64,000 bases of DNA from CANJBX01 sp035556735 (GCA_035556735.1 DATMFF010000006.1:838572-902571), one strand, 5' to 3'; shown: positions 8,110 to 17,334, counted from the first letter of the stretch. Numbers and translations are program-made. The notes: generated by a model from the letters alone, not told the origin.

Positions 8110-9342
8110 TCAGCGCCGGAAGACGGCGACGATCTCCACGTGAAACGAGTAGCGGAACTGGTCGACCGGCGTCACGCCGGTCAGGCGATAGCCCCCCTCG
8201 GCGAGGATCTTCGCATCGCGTGCGAACGTCGCCGGATTGCACGACACCGCCACGACCAGCGGCGCCTTGCTCCTGGCGATCTCCCGCGCCTGGGCCTCGG
8301 CGCCCTGGCGCGGCGGATCGAACAGGACGGCGTCCGCGCGCAGTTCCTGGGAAACGAGCGGACGGCGGAAGAGGTCGCGCCGCGCGGCGGTGATGGGCTT
8401 GAGGCCGCGCGCGGGCGCGGCCTTGGTGAGCGCGGCGATGGCGGGTTCGTCGCTGTCGAATGCTGCGACGCGCGCGAACTGCGCAATGCGCAGCGCGAAT
8501 GGGCCGACGCCGCAGAACAGATCGATCACGCTCTTGGCGCCGGCGAGATGGGCGAGCGCTTCGCGCGCCAGCACGGCTTCGCCCTCGGCGGTCGCCTGCA
8601 GGAACGCGCCCGGCGGAAGCTCGACCGTCGCGCTGCCCATCGTGATGCTCGTCGGCGCGCGGCGGATCACCAGTTCGCCATGCCGGGTGAGCCGCGCAAG
8701 GCCATGCTGCTCGGCGAGCTGCGCCAGCTTTGCGGTCGTTTGTGCCGAAAGCGGACCGGAGCCGCGTACGTCGACGTCGAGCCCGCCTTCCGTTGCGGTG
8801 GCCTGGATGTCGAGCGGCTTCTTCATCGGATCGAGCACCTGGGCGATTCCCCAGGCGGCCGGCAACGCGCCGGCGAGGCTTGGCGCGAGGATCGGACAGC
8901 GGTCGATTGGAACGATGTGGTGGGCGTGCGCGGCGGCAAAGCCGACACTCAGCGTGTCCTTGCCGGACCGGCGCGCATGAAAGGTCGCCCGGCGCCGCCC
9001 GGCGCCGTGCGCGTCGATGAGGTCGCCGATCTCGCAGTCGAGGCCGGCCTGCGCGAGCGCCGCCACCACGAGTTCGCGCTTCCACGGGCGATAGCGTTCG
9101 CCGGTCCAGTGCTGCAGCGCGCAGCCGCCGCAGACCGAAAAGTGCGGGCAGATCGGCGTGATCCGCTCCGAGCTCGGCTCGGTCACGCGCAGCAGCTGGC
9201 GCCGGTCCGGGTGCCCAGCCCACGGCTCGACCTCCACCGTTTCGCCGGGAAGCGCATAGGGCACGTAGATCGGCCCGTCCGGCCCGTCCGCGATTCCGTC
9301 GCCGCGGTGGCCCAGCCAAGTGATCGTCAGGCGCTCGGTCAT
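8110..9342 (-). CDS. Class I SAM-dependent RNA (uracil-C5) methyltransferase, RlmD/TrmA-like
   Basis: A 410-residue enzyme. An N-terminal TRAM-like beta-barrel (LTITWLGHRGDGIADGPDGPIYVPYALPGETVEV) is followed by a four-cysteine iron-sulphur site (CPHFSVCGGC and the later CPILAPS). The SAM motif VIDLFCGVGPFALRIA, the FDPPRQGAEAQ loop and the catalytic-cysteine motif VAVSCNPATFARDA complete the fold. The family methylates C5 of a uridine, in 23S rRNA (RlmD, U1939) or in tRNA (TrmA); the iron-sulphur cluster and TRAM domain favour the RlmD branch. ATG 9342 overlaps the stop of the MATE gene (ATGA), so both are translated from one mRNA. Confidence 0.92.
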   Translation of the reverse strand: MTERLTITWLGHRGDGIADGPDGPIYVPYALPGETVEVEPWAGHPDRRQLLRVTEPSSERITPICPHFSVCGGCALQHWTGERYRPWKRELVVAALAQAGLDCEIGDLIDAHGAGRRRATFHARRSGKDTLSVGFAAAHAHHIVPIDRCPILAPSLAGALPAAWGIAQVLDPMKKPLDIQATATEGGLDVDVRGSGPLSAQTTAKLAQLAEQHGLARLTRHGELVIRRAPTSITMGSATVELPPGAFLQATAEGEAVLAREALAHLAGAKSVIDLFCGVGPFALRIAQFARVAAFDSDEPAIAALTKAAPARGLKPITAARRDLFRRPLVSQELRADAVLFDPPRQGAEAQAREIARSKAPLVVAVSCNPATFARDAKILAEGGYRLTGVTPVDQFRYSFHVEIVAVFRR

Positions 9343-10748
9343 GTCTGCGGGCCGGGGGTTTCGGGCAGGTAGCCGCGCCGCATCAGCGCATGAAACCGCC
9401 ACACCAGCAACACCGCATAGACCGCGATGCCGATGGACAGGCCGATCCAGACACCCGGCGCGCCGAGATGCAACGTGAAGCCGAGCAGGTAGCACGTGAC
9501 GAAGCCGACGAGCCAGAAGCTGCCCGCCGAGAGCAGCAACGGGATGCGCGTGTCGTTGAGCCCGCGCAACGCGCCCGCCGCGATCGTCTGCACGCCGTCC
9601 GCGATGAAGAATGTCGCGCCGAGCAGCAACAGCGTCTGCGTGAGCGCGCGCGTATGTGCGTCGGCGCTTTCGCCCAGAAACAGCAGCGGGATGACCTCGC
9701 GAAAGGTCGCGACCAGCAGCGCCATCGCGCTCATGAAGACGATGCCGAGCACGATCGCGAGAAATCCGGCCCGCCGCGCGCCCGCCGGGTCGCGCCGGCC
9801 GGCGGCATGGCCGACGCGCACGGTCGCTGCCATGCCGATTCCCAGCGGCACCATGAACACCACCGCGGCGACCTGCAGCGCGATCTGGTGGCCGACGAGA
9901 GCGGCGGTTCCGATCCATCCCATGAGCAGGGCAGCCGCGGCGAACAGGCTGTACTCGAGCAGGAACGTTCCCGAGATCGGCAGCCCGATCACCGCCAGCT
10001 TGCCGAGCAGCTGCCAGTCCGGCCGCCAGAGACGTCCGAGCACGTGGAACTTCCGGAATGGCCGGCGCGTGTGGCAGATCGCAAGGCTCGCGGCGCACAT
10101 GCCGAGGTTGACGATCGTCGTCGCCAGTCCCGCCCCAAAGAGGTCGAGGGACGGCAGACCGAATGCGCCGAAGATGAGCGCATAGGCAAGCAACGCGTTC
10201 GCGGGGATCGCCATCAGTGTGATCCAGAGCGCGGGTTGCGGGCGATCGACCGCGCCCATGAAGTTGCGCAGCGCGATGAACCAGCACGACGGGACGAGGC
10301 TCCACGCGAGGCCGTCGAGGTAGCGGTCGGCGAGCGCGGCAACCTCCGGCTCCTGGCCGAGCGCCGCCAGCAGCGCGCCGCCGTGCAGTTGCAGCAGCGT
10401 CAGCGGTGCTCCCATCAGCAGCACGCCCCAGAGTCCGACCCGGACCGAGCGTCGCACGATGCGCGGGTTGCGCGCGCCCACGGCCTGCGAGGCCAGCGGG
10501 GTCACGGCCGACGCCAGCCCGAGGCAGAGCATGAAGGCAGAGAACAGCACGGTGTGTGCGAGGGCCGCGGCCGCCACGGCGCGGTCGCCAATCCGCCCGA
10601 TGAGGGCGAGGTCGGTGGTCATCATCGCGACCTGCCCGAGCTGCGTGAGCGCGATCGGAACGGCGAGCTCGACCGTGGCGGCGAGCTCGGCGCGCAGGCG
10701 GCGCAGGAGCCGCGGAGACGGCAATGTCAGTGCGTCGGGCGAAGTCAT
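9339..10748 (-). CDS. MATE-family multidrug/sodium antiporter
   Basis: A 469-residue inner-membrane protein with the twelve hydrophobic segments and internal pseudo-repeat of MATE transporters. The TM1 region carries VELAVPIALTQLGQVAMMTTDLALIGRIG, with the functional proline and aspartate of the N-lobe. TM7 has LAVIGLPISGTFLLEYSLFAAAALLMGWIG, and the loop GVQTIAAGALRGLNDTRIPL is typical. The family exports cationic drugs or metabolites in exchange for Na+ or H+. It is the first gene of a two-gene operon with the RNA methyltransferase, an association without an obvious functional link. NorM-like, but substrate unknown. Confidence 0.93.
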   Translation of the reverse strand: MTSPDALTLPSPRLLRRLRAELAATVELAVPIALTQLGQVAMMTTDLALIGRIGDRAVAAAALAHTVLFSAFMLCLGLASAVTPLASQAVGARNPRIVRRSVRVGLWGVLLMGAPLTLLQLHGGALLAALGQEPEVAALADRYLDGLAWSLVPSCWFIALRNFMGAVDRPQPALWITLMAIPANALLAYALIFGAFGLPSLDLFGAGLATTIVNLGMCAASLAICHTRRPFRKFHVLGRLWRPDWQLLGKLAVIGLPISGTFLLEYSLFAAAALLMGWIGTAALVGHQIALQVAAVVFMVPLGIGMAATVRVGHAAGRRDPAGARRAGFLAIVLGIVFMSAMALLVATFREVIPLLFLGESADAHTRALTQTLLLLGATFFIADGVQTIAAGALRGLNDTRIPLLLSAGSFWLVGFVTCYLLGFTLHLGAPGVWIGLSIGIAVYAVLLVWRFHALMRRGYLPETPGPQT

Positions 10749-10816
10749 GCCGCCAACATAAGGTTCGAGGTCGACAGGTGAAGCGGGCTTCCGGTGTCGT
10801 GCTTCGGAATCCGACG

Positions 10817-11551
10817 CTAACGGCGCGCGATCACGAAAAATTCACGGTTCCCGTCACCGCCGGCGATCGGCGAGGGGAGGATCGCGACGACCTCGCACCC
10901 CTGTGCGGCAAGGAACGCCGCAATATCATCGCACACGGCCGTCTGCAATCGCTCGTCGCGAACGATGCCCTTCTTGAGGTCGCTGCGCTTGAGCTCGAAC
11001 TGCGGCTTGACGAGCGCGACGAGATCGGCGCGCGGCGCGGCGAGCCGCATCGCGGCGGGAACCACCAGCTTGAGTGAGATGAAGCTGGCGTCGATCACCA
11101 CGAGATCGGGTGGCTCGGGCAGGGCTGCAGGATCGAGCGCGCGAACGTCCGTCCCTTCGAGCGAGATGACGTCGGGCCGCCCGCGGAGCCGCGGATGGAG
11201 CTGGTCGCGCCCGACATCGACGGCATAGACGAGGCGCGCGCCGCGCGACAGAAGCACCTCGGTGAATCCGCCCGTCGAGGCGCCGACGTCGAGACAGACG
11301 CGTCCAGTCACCTCGATCGCGGCGTGGTCCAGCGCCGCCGCGAGCTTGACGCCGCCGCGCGACACATAAGGGTGCGCGGGCGCGGCGCTCAGCTTGGCGT
11401 CGACCGGAATTTCGGCCGAGGCTTTGGTGACGGGCCGGTCGTCGGCCGTGACGAGGCCGGCCGCGATGGCCGCCTGTGCCTTGGCGCGGCTCTCGAACAA
11501 TCCGCGCTCCACGAGCAGGAGATCGGCGCGCCGGCGCTGCATGTCGGCCAC
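10817..11551 (-). CDS. tlyA: TlyA-family rRNA 2'-O-methyltransferase (hemolysin A-like)
   Basis: A 244-residue protein with an N-terminal S4 RNA-binding domain (residues 6-65, RADLLLVERGLFESRAKAQAAIAAGLV) and an FtsJ-like methyltransferase domain. The SAM site is VCLDVGASTGGFTEVLLSRGA and the catalytic region PDLVVIDASFISLKLVVPA, LVALVKPQFEL. TlyA proteins methylate ribose in rRNA helices of the intersubunit bridge in mycobacteria; older annotation calls them hemolysins. The gene sits downstream of dxs and a small membrane-protein gene on the same strand, a conserved alphaproteobacterial neighbourhood. An alternative start is ATG 11542. Confidence 0.94.
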   Translation of the reverse strand: MADMQRRRADLLLVERGLFESRAKAQAAIAAGLVTADDRPVTKASAEIPVDAKLSAAPAHPYVSRGGVKLAAALDHAAIEVTGRVCLDVGASTGGFTEVLLSRGARLVYAVDVGRDQLHPRLRGRPDVISLEGTDVRALDPAALPEPPDLVVIDASFISLKLVVPAAMRLAAPRADLVALVKPQFELKRSDLKKGIVRDERLQTAVCDDIAAFLAAQGCEVVAILPSPIAGGDGNREFFVIARR

Positions 11552-11557
11552 CGGCCT

Positions 11558-11983
11558 CTACTGGCGGGTGAACAGGTAGTAATAGGCCGCTGCGAAGGCG
11601 GCGAGATAGGACACGAGGCCGAAGCTCAGCAGGCGCCGCGTCAGCTCGTAGGATTGCACGACGTCGCGGTTGGTTTCGTCCGCGGCGGCATCCTCGGTGC
11701 CGGGCTGCCCGGCGATGCGCTGCAGCTTCTTCTCGTCCACCCGGCTCTTGGCGTGCCAGCTGAAGATGACGAGCGTGAACAGCAGCAGGTGCCAGACGAA
11801 GAACTGATGCAGTCCGATGCGATGGAAATAGGCGCCCGACAGCGCGCCGAATACGGCGAGCACGGGTCCTGCCCAGGCGGCGCGATTGATGCGCGCGAGC
11901 TTGTCGAGGATGAAGCGCAGCGCGAGGAACGAGAGGGCGGCAAACAGGAGGAAGGCCAGTGCCGGCGGCAGGCCCTGGGTCAT
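11558..11983 (-). CDS. Small four-helix membrane protein, unknown function
   Basis: A 141-residue protein that starts at ATG 11983, overlapping the dxs stop codon (ATGA), and ends 6 nt before tlyA. Hydrophobic segments lie at about 6-25, 37-54, 61-80 and 118-137, with a polar, acidic stretch between the third and fourth (GQPGTEDAAADETNRDVVQ). No catalytic motif is visible and I do not recognise the family. Tight coupling between dxs and tlyA shows it is expressed with the isoprenoid gene. The frame stays open upstream through dxs, but that extension is an artefact of GC bias. Confidence 0.8.
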   Translation of the reverse strand: MTQGLPPALAFLLFAALSFLALRFILDKLARINRAAWAGPVLAVFGALSGAYFHRIGLHQFFVWHLLLFTLVIFSWHAKSRVDEKKLQRIAGQPGTEDAAADETNRDVVQSYELTRRLLSFGLVSYLAAFAAAYYYLFTRQ

Positions 11984-13896
11984 GCGAGCTTCACGGTCTG
12001 CGCGACGTCCTTGCCGAGCGCCTCGAACACCTTGGCGACGATGCCCTTGGCGTCGAGGCCGGCCTTGGCGTACATCGCGTTCGGCGAATCCTGATCGAGG
12101 AATACGTCGGGCAGGACCATGGCACGGACCTTGAGGCCGCGGTCGAGAACACCGTTGTCGGCGAGCGTCTGCAGCACGTAGCTGCCGAATCCGCCGATCG
12201 AGCCTTCCTCGATGGTGATGAGCACCTCGTGCTCGCGCGCGAGCCGCAGCACCAGGTCGGTGTCGAGCGGTTTGGCGAAGCGCGCGTCCGCGACGGTGGC
12301 CGAGAGGCCGTGCGCCGCGAGCTCGTCCGCCGCGCTCAGGCATTCGCCCAGGCGCGTGCCGAACGAGAGCAGCGCGACCTTGTGCCCCTCGCGCAGGACG
12401 CGGCCCTTGCCGATCTCGAGCGGGCGGCCTTCCGCCGGCATCGGCACGCCGAGGCCTTCGCCGCGTGGATAGCGCACCGCGGACGGGCAATCGTCGATCG
12501 CTGCGGCCGTCGCTACCATGTGGACGAGCTCGGCCTCGTCGGCGGCCGCCATGATCACGAAGTGGGGCAGGCAGCCCAGGTACGCCACGTCGAACGAGCC
12601 TGCGTGGGTCGGGCCGTCGGCGCCGACCAGCCCCGCGCGATCGATCGCGAAGCGCACGGGCAGTTTCTGGATCGCGACGTCGTGCACGACCTGGTCGTAG
12701 CCGCGCTGCAAGAACGTGGAATAGATCGCCGCGAAAGGCTTGAATCCTTCGGTGGCGAGGCCGGCCGCGAAGGTGACCGCATGCTGTTCGGCGATGCCGA
12801 CATCGAAGCAGCGATCGGGAAACTTGGCGGCGAACAGGTCGAGCCCGGTGCCCGAGGGCATGGCCGCGTTGACCGCAACGATCTTCGGGTCCTTCTCGGC
12901 TTCCTTGATCAGGCTCTCGGCGAAGACCTTGGTGTAAGCGGGGGCGCGCGCGGGTGACTTGGCCTGCGCGCCGGTAGCGACGTCGAACTTGACGACGCCG
13001 TGGTACTTGTCCGCGGATGTCTCGGCGGGGGCGTAGCCCTTGCCCTTCTGCGTCACCACGTGCACGAGGATCGGACCCTGGTCGGCATCGCGCACGTTGC
13101 GCAGCACCGGCAGCAGGTGATCGAGATTGTGGCCGTCGATCGGGCCGACGTAATAGAACCCGAGCTCCTCGAACAGCGTTCCGCCCGCGAGGAATCCGCG
13201 CGCGTACTCTTCCACGCGCTGGGCCTTCTCGTAGAAGAACTTCGGCAGGCGTTTCGCGAGCTGCTTGCCGATCTCGCGCAGCGAGAGGTACGGACGGCCG
13301 GACACCAGCCGCGCCAGATAAGACGACATCGCGCCCACGGGCGGGGCGATCGACATGTCGTTGTCGTTGAGGATGACGATCAGCCGCTCGGCGCGCGCGC
13401 CGGCGTTGTTCATGGCCTCGTAGGCCATGCCTGCCGACATCGAGCCGTCGCCGATCACGCAGACGACGTTGTTCTTCTTGCCGGCGAGGTCGCGCGCGAC
13501 GGCCATGCCGAGGCCGGCGGAGATCGAGGTGGAGGCGTGGGCTGCGCCGAAGGGGTCGTACTCGCTCTCCGCGCGCTTGGTGAAGCCCGACAGTCCGCCG
13601 CCCTGCCGGAGCGTGCGGATGCGGTCGCGGCGACCGGTCAGGATCTTGTGCGGATAGCTCTGATGCCCGACGTCCCAGATCACGCGGTCGGCCGGCGTGT
13701 CGAAGACATAGTGCAACGCCACGGTCAGCTCGACGACGCCGAGGCCCGCGCCGAGATGGCCACCGGTCACGGCGACGGCGCTGATCGTCTCCTGGCGCAG
13801 CTCGTCCGCCAATTGCGGGAGCTGGCTGGCGTCGAGCTTGCGCAGGTCGTCCGGCGTGCGGACTTGATCGAGCAGCGGGGTGGCGGGGCGGGACAT
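11980..13896 (-). CDS. dxs: 1-deoxy-D-xylulose-5-phosphate synthase
   Basis: A 638-residue thiamine-diphosphate enzyme that condenses pyruvate and glyceraldehyde 3-phosphate, the entry step of the MEP isoprenoid pathway. The start MSRPATPLLDQVRTPDDLRKL from ATG 13896 has AGGAAAA upstream; residues above it are leader. GGHLGAGLGVVELTVALHYVFDTP and WDVGHQSYPHKILTGRR are signature segments. The ThDP-binding motif GDGSMSAGMAYEAMNNAG follows. The transketolase pyrimidine domain has GTGLDLFAAKFPDRCFDVGIAEQHAVTFAAGLA. It heads an operon with the small membrane protein and tlyA. The region 13897-14203 upstream holds only promoter-like sequence and the uncertain 5' end of the divergent hydrolase gene. 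Confidence 0.98.
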   Translation of the reverse strand: MSRPATPLLDQVRTPDDLRKLDASQLPQLADELRQETISAVAVTGGHLGAGLGVVELTVALHYVFDTPADRVIWDVGHQSYPHKILTGRRDRIRTLRQGGGLSGFTKRAESEYDPFGAAHASTSISAGLGMAVARDLAGKKNNVVCVIGDGSMSAGMAYEAMNNAGARAERLIVILNDNDMSIAPPVGAMSSYLARLVSGRPYLSLREIGKQLAKRLPKFFYEKAQRVEEYARGFLAGGTLFEELGFYYVGPIDGHNLDHLLPVLRNVRDADQGPILVHVVTQKGKGYAPAETSADKYHGVVKFDVATGAQAKSPARAPAYTKVFAESLIKEAEKDPKIVAVNAAMPSGTGLDLFAAKFPDRCFDVGIAEQHAVTFAAGLATEGFKPFAAIYSTFLQRGYDQVVHDVAIQKLPVRFAIDRAGLVGADGPTHAGSFDVAYLGCLPHFVIMAAADEAELVHMVATAAAIDDCPSAVRYPRGEGLGVPMPAEGRPLEIGKGRVLREGHKVALLSFGTRLGECLSAADELAAHGLSATVADARFAKPLDTDLVLRLAREHEVLITIEEGSIGGFGSYVLQTLADNGVLDRGLKVRAMVLPDVFLDQDSPNAMYAKAGLDAKGIVAKVFEALGKDVAQTVKLA

Positions 13897-14203
13897 CTTT
13901 TTTCCTGGCGGGGCCAATTCTTAAGGGTCTCGCGAGCGGGCGCTTCGCAAGGGGTGCATAGCCTTACCCGCCGGTTGGTGCAATTCAATGGCAAAAAGCG
14001 GGCCGGGGCGCGTCTGGCGGCTCCCTGAAGCCTCGCTGCGGCGGCGGGCATCGCCTGCCAATCCCCGGCTCGCGCCGGCGAGCGCCGCACCCTGGCCGCA
14101 GGCGATTCGCGCCTGCGCAGTGGCGCCCGGTGGTGCAATCAATATAGTGCGCCGCCTCGGCGGAGGCCCGGCGGCGGGTGTCCGGGACAACGGTGGCGGG
14201 CTG

Positions 14204-15445
14204 GTGCAGATCCAACGGCGGCACGTGCTTTTTCTGGCGGGGTTCGATCCGATCGACCTGCCGTCGCAGCATCGCCGGTTCGGGCGCGAGGCCGCGAAAT
14301 TCGCCGGGACATGGTCGATCGCCGCCGACGTGTCCAACGTCGAGCCGGCCGACACGGAAGCGGGCGAGCGCTGGCGGCTGCACTTGCAGGGTCCAGACTG
14401 GAGCACCCGGACAACCTACGAACCGCTCGACTGGCACGATGTGATCGAGAACGAGCTCGCCCGCCCGCAGGTCACGCTGCTGTGGGGAGGCGTGGTCGCC
14501 TTTATCGACTTCCTCGTCAGCGGGACGGCCGCGCGCTATTTCGCGGCGACATGGCGCTACGGCCTGTTCTTCCTTGTGCCGTTCCTCAACGTGCTGCTGT
14601 TCGCGCTCGTCGGCCTCGCGGCAGGAGGGGCGGTGGTGCGCGCCGCGGGCATGGCGGGGGGCGCGGCGATCGTCTTGGCGCTGATCGTCGCGGCCGTTGT
14701 CTTCGCCGGATTGATGCAATGGCCCGGGCGGCGATGGCGCGTCGCGCAGGCGCTGGCCGACTGGATCTTCGCACGCGACCACATGCTCGGCCGCCGGCCC
14801 GATTTCGATGCGAGGCTCGATCGTTTCGCCGACCGGCTCGTCGCGCGTGCGCGGCGCGCCGACTGCGACGAGCTGCTCGTCGTCGGCCACAGTCTGGGTG
14901 CGACGCTCGCCGTCGAGGTGATCGCGCGTGCGCTCTCGCGCGATCCCGATCTCGCCTCGCACGGCCCCGCGCTCTGCCTGCTCACCGTCGGGGCCACCAT
15001 TCCCAAGCTTGCGCTGCACCCGGCGGCCGCCCGACTGCGCGCGAGCCTGCAGCAGGTCGCCGCCCATCCGTCGATCGCATGGACGGAGTATCAGGCCCGG
15101 CGCGATGCCATCAGCTTCTATCGCTTCGATCCGGTCGCGCTCAAACCGTTCGTCGACAACGTGCCCGGAAAGAAGCCCCACATCATGCTGGTCGGCCTCA
15201 AGGCCATGCTGGCGCCCGAGACCTACCGCCGCTACAAGTTCCGGCACATGCGCCTGCACTATCAATTCGTCATGGGCAACGAGCGCCGCGCCGCCTACGA
15301 CTATTTCATGCTGGTCGGCGGCCCGGCGCCGTTCGCGCACCTGTCCCAGCTTCCGAATGGCGCGCTCGATGCGTTTGGCGAGGATGGCGCCTGTCGCGTG
15401 AGGCCGGCGCACGAAGCCGTCGCGCCGGGGCGGGCGCGAACATGA
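14204..15445 (+). CDS. Membrane-anchored alpha/beta-hydrolase-like protein
   Basis: The frame is open from 13988, but the first 70 codons look like untranslated leader; GTG 14204 (VQIQRRHVLFLAGFDP) is the most plausible start, giving 413 residues. Two adjacent hydrophobic segments at about 100-125 and 137-160 (FFLVPFLNVLLFALVGLAAGG, AAIVLALIVAAVVFAGLM) anchor it in the inner membrane. After them comes a lipase-type nucleophile elbow, LLVVGHSLGATLAVEVIA. No Asp/His partners can be assigned by eye. It overlaps the next gene by ATGA, so it is co-translated with an isoprenylcysteine-methyltransferase-like protein. A lipid or lipid-linked substrate is an inference. Confidence 0.7.
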   Translation: MQIQRRHVLFLAGFDPIDLPSQHRRFGREAAKFAGTWSIAADVSNVEPADTEAGERWRLHLQGPDWSTRTTYEPLDWHDVIENELARPQVTLLWGGVVAFIDFLVSGTAARYFAATWRYGLFFLVPFLNVLLFALVGLAAGGAVVRAAGMAGGAAIVLALIVAAVVFAGLMQWPGRRWRVAQALADWIFARDHMLGRRPDFDARLDRFADRLVARARRADCDELLVVGHSLGATLAVEVIARALSRDPDLASHGPALCLLTVGATIPKLALHPAAARLRASLQQVAAHPSIAWTEYQARRDAISFYRFDPVALKPFVDNVPGKKPHIMLVGLKAMLAPETYRRYKFRHMRLHYQFVMGNERRAAYDYFMLVGGPAPFAHLSQLPNGALDAFGEDGACRVRPAHEAVAPGRART

Positions 15446-16026
15446 CCGTGATGGCCGCCAAGCTGATCTGGCTCGCGGGCTGCATCGCCTGGTACGTCAT
15501 CCGTTTCCCGCATGAGCGGCGCGCGCGCCGCACGTCCATCGCAAGGCGCGTCGCCCGCACGCGCGAGCGGGTGCTGCTCGCGATCTCCTTCACCGGGCTG
15601 TTCATCGTGCCGCTGATCTACGCCGTCACTGACCAGCCGAAGTTCGCAAGTTATCCGCTGGTGCCCGCGCTCACGTTGCTGGGCACGGCGGTGTTCACCG
15701 CCTCGCTCGCGCTGTTCTATCGCACGCACCGCGATCTGGGGCGCTCATGGTCGGTGACGCTGGCGCTGCGCGATCGCCACGCGCTGATCACGCACGGCGT
15801 CTATCGTTATGTGCGGCACCCGATGTATTCGGCATTCTGGCTGTGGGCGATCGCTCAGGCCCTGCTGCTGCCCAACTGGGTCGCGGGCTTCGCCGGGATC
15901 GTCGGCTTCGGGACGCTGTTCTTCGGCCGGGTAGGGCACGAGGAGCGCATGATGCTCGACGCATTCGGCGAGGAGTATCGCGTCTATGCGGATCGCACGC
16001 GGCGCGTGATTCCGGGAATCTACTGA
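15442..16026 (+). CDS. Isoprenylcysteine carboxyl methyltransferase-family membrane protein
   Basis: A 194-residue protein with about four to five membrane helices and the ICMT/PEMT-family C-terminal signature: HALITHGVYRYVRHPMYSAFWLW, where RHPMY forms the SAM-binding core, then GRVGHEERMMLDAFGEEYRVYADRTRRVIPGI. In bacteria such proteins methylate unknown small lipophilic or isoprenoid acceptors. Its ATG overlaps the stop of the upstream hydrolase gene, and it lies beside dxs and xseB, so a role in isoprenoid or membrane-lipid modification is attractive but unproven. Confidence 0.85.
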   Translation: MTVMAAKLIWLAGCIAWYVIRFPHERRARRTSIARRVARTRERVLLAISFTGLFIVPLIYAVTDQPKFASYPLVPALTLLGTAVFTASLALFYRTHRDLGRSWSVTLALRDRHALITHGVYRYVRHPMYSAFWLWAIAQALLLPNWVAGFAGIVGFGTLFFGRVGHEERMMLDAFGEEYRVYADRTRRVIPGIY

Positions 16027-16045
16027 GCGGCGGTGGTCGCGCGCG

Positions 16046-16300
16046 TCACTTTCCGACGTCGAGCGGCTCGCTGCCCTTCGGCTTGCCGCCGGCGTCGAGC
16101 GTGATCTTCTCGACGCGGGCTTCCGCCTGCCGCAACAGCTCCTCGCACCGGCGCTTGAGGGCTTCGCCGCGCTCGTAGATCGCCACCGACTCCTCGAGCG
16201 GAACCCGGCCTTCCTCGAGCCGCTTCACGATCGATTCCAGTTCCTCGATCGCACGCTCGAACGGCAGCTGCATCACGTCGGTGTTGGAGGTCTCGGCCAC
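16046..16300 (-). CDS. xseB: Exodeoxyribonuclease VII small subunit
   Basis: An 84-residue protein with the whole XseB signature: LPFERAIEELESIVKRLEEGRVPLEESVAIYERGEALKRRCEELLRQAEARVEKI. XseB binds the XseA catalytic subunit and forms the multi-subunit nuclease that degrades single-stranded DNA in both directions. The C-terminal tail is typical of Rhizobiales. It follows the histone-deacetylase-like gene by 42 nt on the same strand. In many alphaproteobacteria the pair lies just upstream of dxs; here the hydrolase/methyltransferase pair intervenes on the other strand. Confidence 0.96.
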   Translation of the reverse strand: MAETSNTDVMQLPFERAIEELESIVKRLEEGRVPLEESVAIYERGEALKRRCEELLRQAEARVEKITLDAGGKPKGSEPLDVGK

Positions 16301-16342
16301 GAGATTGTCCTGTCGGTCGAATCGGAAACGGAGTTTAGCGCG

Positions 16343-17272
16343 TCATCCGCGCATCAGCGCCATGACGTGGGCGCCCACGGAGCGGGCGAGGCCCTGCAGA
16401 TCATAACCGCCTTCGAGCATCGAGACGACCCGGCCGGAGGCGGTCCTGTCGGCGACCTCCATGAGCTTGCGTGTCGCCCAGGCAAAATCGTCCTCGACCA
16501 AGTTGAGGTTGGCGAGGGGGTCGCGCATATGGGCGTCGAACCCGGCCGAAATCACGATGAGATCGGGGGAAAATCCGGCCAGGCGCGGCAGGACCGCGCT
16601 CTCGAACGCCGCGCGGAACTGCTCGCCGGCGTCGCCGGCCCGCAGCGGTGCATTGACTATATTATTGTGCGCGCCGCGCTCGGACTTCGCGCCGGTCCCG
16701 GGGTAGAGCGGCATCTCGTGGGTGGAGCAGTACATCACGCTCGCATCCGACCAGAAGATCTCCTGCGTGCCGTTGCCGTGGTGCACGTCGAAGTCCACGA
16801 TCGCGACCCGCTCGAGCCCGTGCTTGCGCTGGGCGTAGCGCGCGGCAATGGCGGCGCTGTTGAACAGGCAGAAGCCCATCGGACGCACCGTCTCGGCGTG
16901 GTGCCCGGGCGGACGCATCGCACAGAAGGCGTTGCTGGCCTTGCCGGCGACGACCTCGTCGACCGCCAGCGTGCCGGCGCCGACCGCATGGATGGCGGCC
17001 TCGTAGCTGCCCGGCGACATGGTGGTGTCGGCATCGAGCCGCACCAGGCCCTCGCTCGGCGTCGCTTCCGCGATCTCCTCGACGTAGTCGCGCGGGTGGC
17101 AGAGCGCGATGGTCTCGACCTCGGCCGCCGGCGCGTCGACCCTCAGCAGCGACTGGAACCGCTCGTCCTCCAGCGCGCGGTCGATGGCGCGCAGCCGGTC
17201 GGGCCGCTCGGGGTGGCCCGAGGGCGTCAGATGGCCGAGCGAAGCAGGATGAGTGATGAGCAGGGTGGTCAT
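16343..17272 (-). CDS. Histone deacetylase-family (acetylpolyamine amidohydrolase-like) hydrolase
   Basis: A 309-residue zinc hydrolase of the arginase/deacetylase fold. HPERPDRLRAIDRAL opens the protein, AMRPPGHHAE supplies the paired active-site histidines, VDFDVHHGNGTQEIFW supplies the zinc Asp/His ligands, and VISAGFDAHMRDPLANLNL the second Asp. Bacterial members deacetylate polyamines, acetoin-utilisation proteins or other acetyl-lysine substrates. The order deacetylase-xseB is conserved in this clade, but a functional tie is not known. It starts 62 nt after the end of the SDR gene, probably with its own promoter. Confidence 0.93.
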   Translation of the reverse strand: MTTLLITHPASLGHLTPSGHPERPDRLRAIDRALEDERFQSLLRVDAPAAEVETIALCHPRDYVEEIAEATPSEGLVRLDADTTMSPGSYEAAIHAVGAGTLAVDEVVAGKASNAFCAMRPPGHHAETVRPMGFCLFNSAAIAARYAQRKHGLERVAIVDFDVHHGNGTQEIFWSDASVMYCSTHEMPLYPGTGAKSERGAHNNIVNAPLRAGDAGEQFRAAFESAVLPRLAGFSPDLIVISAGFDAHMRDPLANLNLVEDDFAWATRKLMEVADRTASGRVVSMLEGGYDLQGLARSVGAHVMALMRG

Positions 17273-17334
17273 GTCCGGTCCGGGGCCGCTTTCCTGTTAG
17301 ATATGGCAGGGCGGTCCGGATTGCACTCGAAATC

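Noticed and set aside
5942..9319. A 1125-codon open frame on the minus strand
   Set aside because: It runs opposite to ribB, ald and the DUF1194 gene and shares their codon periodicity in shadow; the product is Arg/Pro/Ala-rich low-complexity sequence with no domain. Typical of GC-rich DNA.
7279..9372. A 697-codon open frame on the plus strand
   Set aside because: It crosses the DUF1194 gene out of frame and lies antisense to the RNA methyltransferase; no domain is visible.
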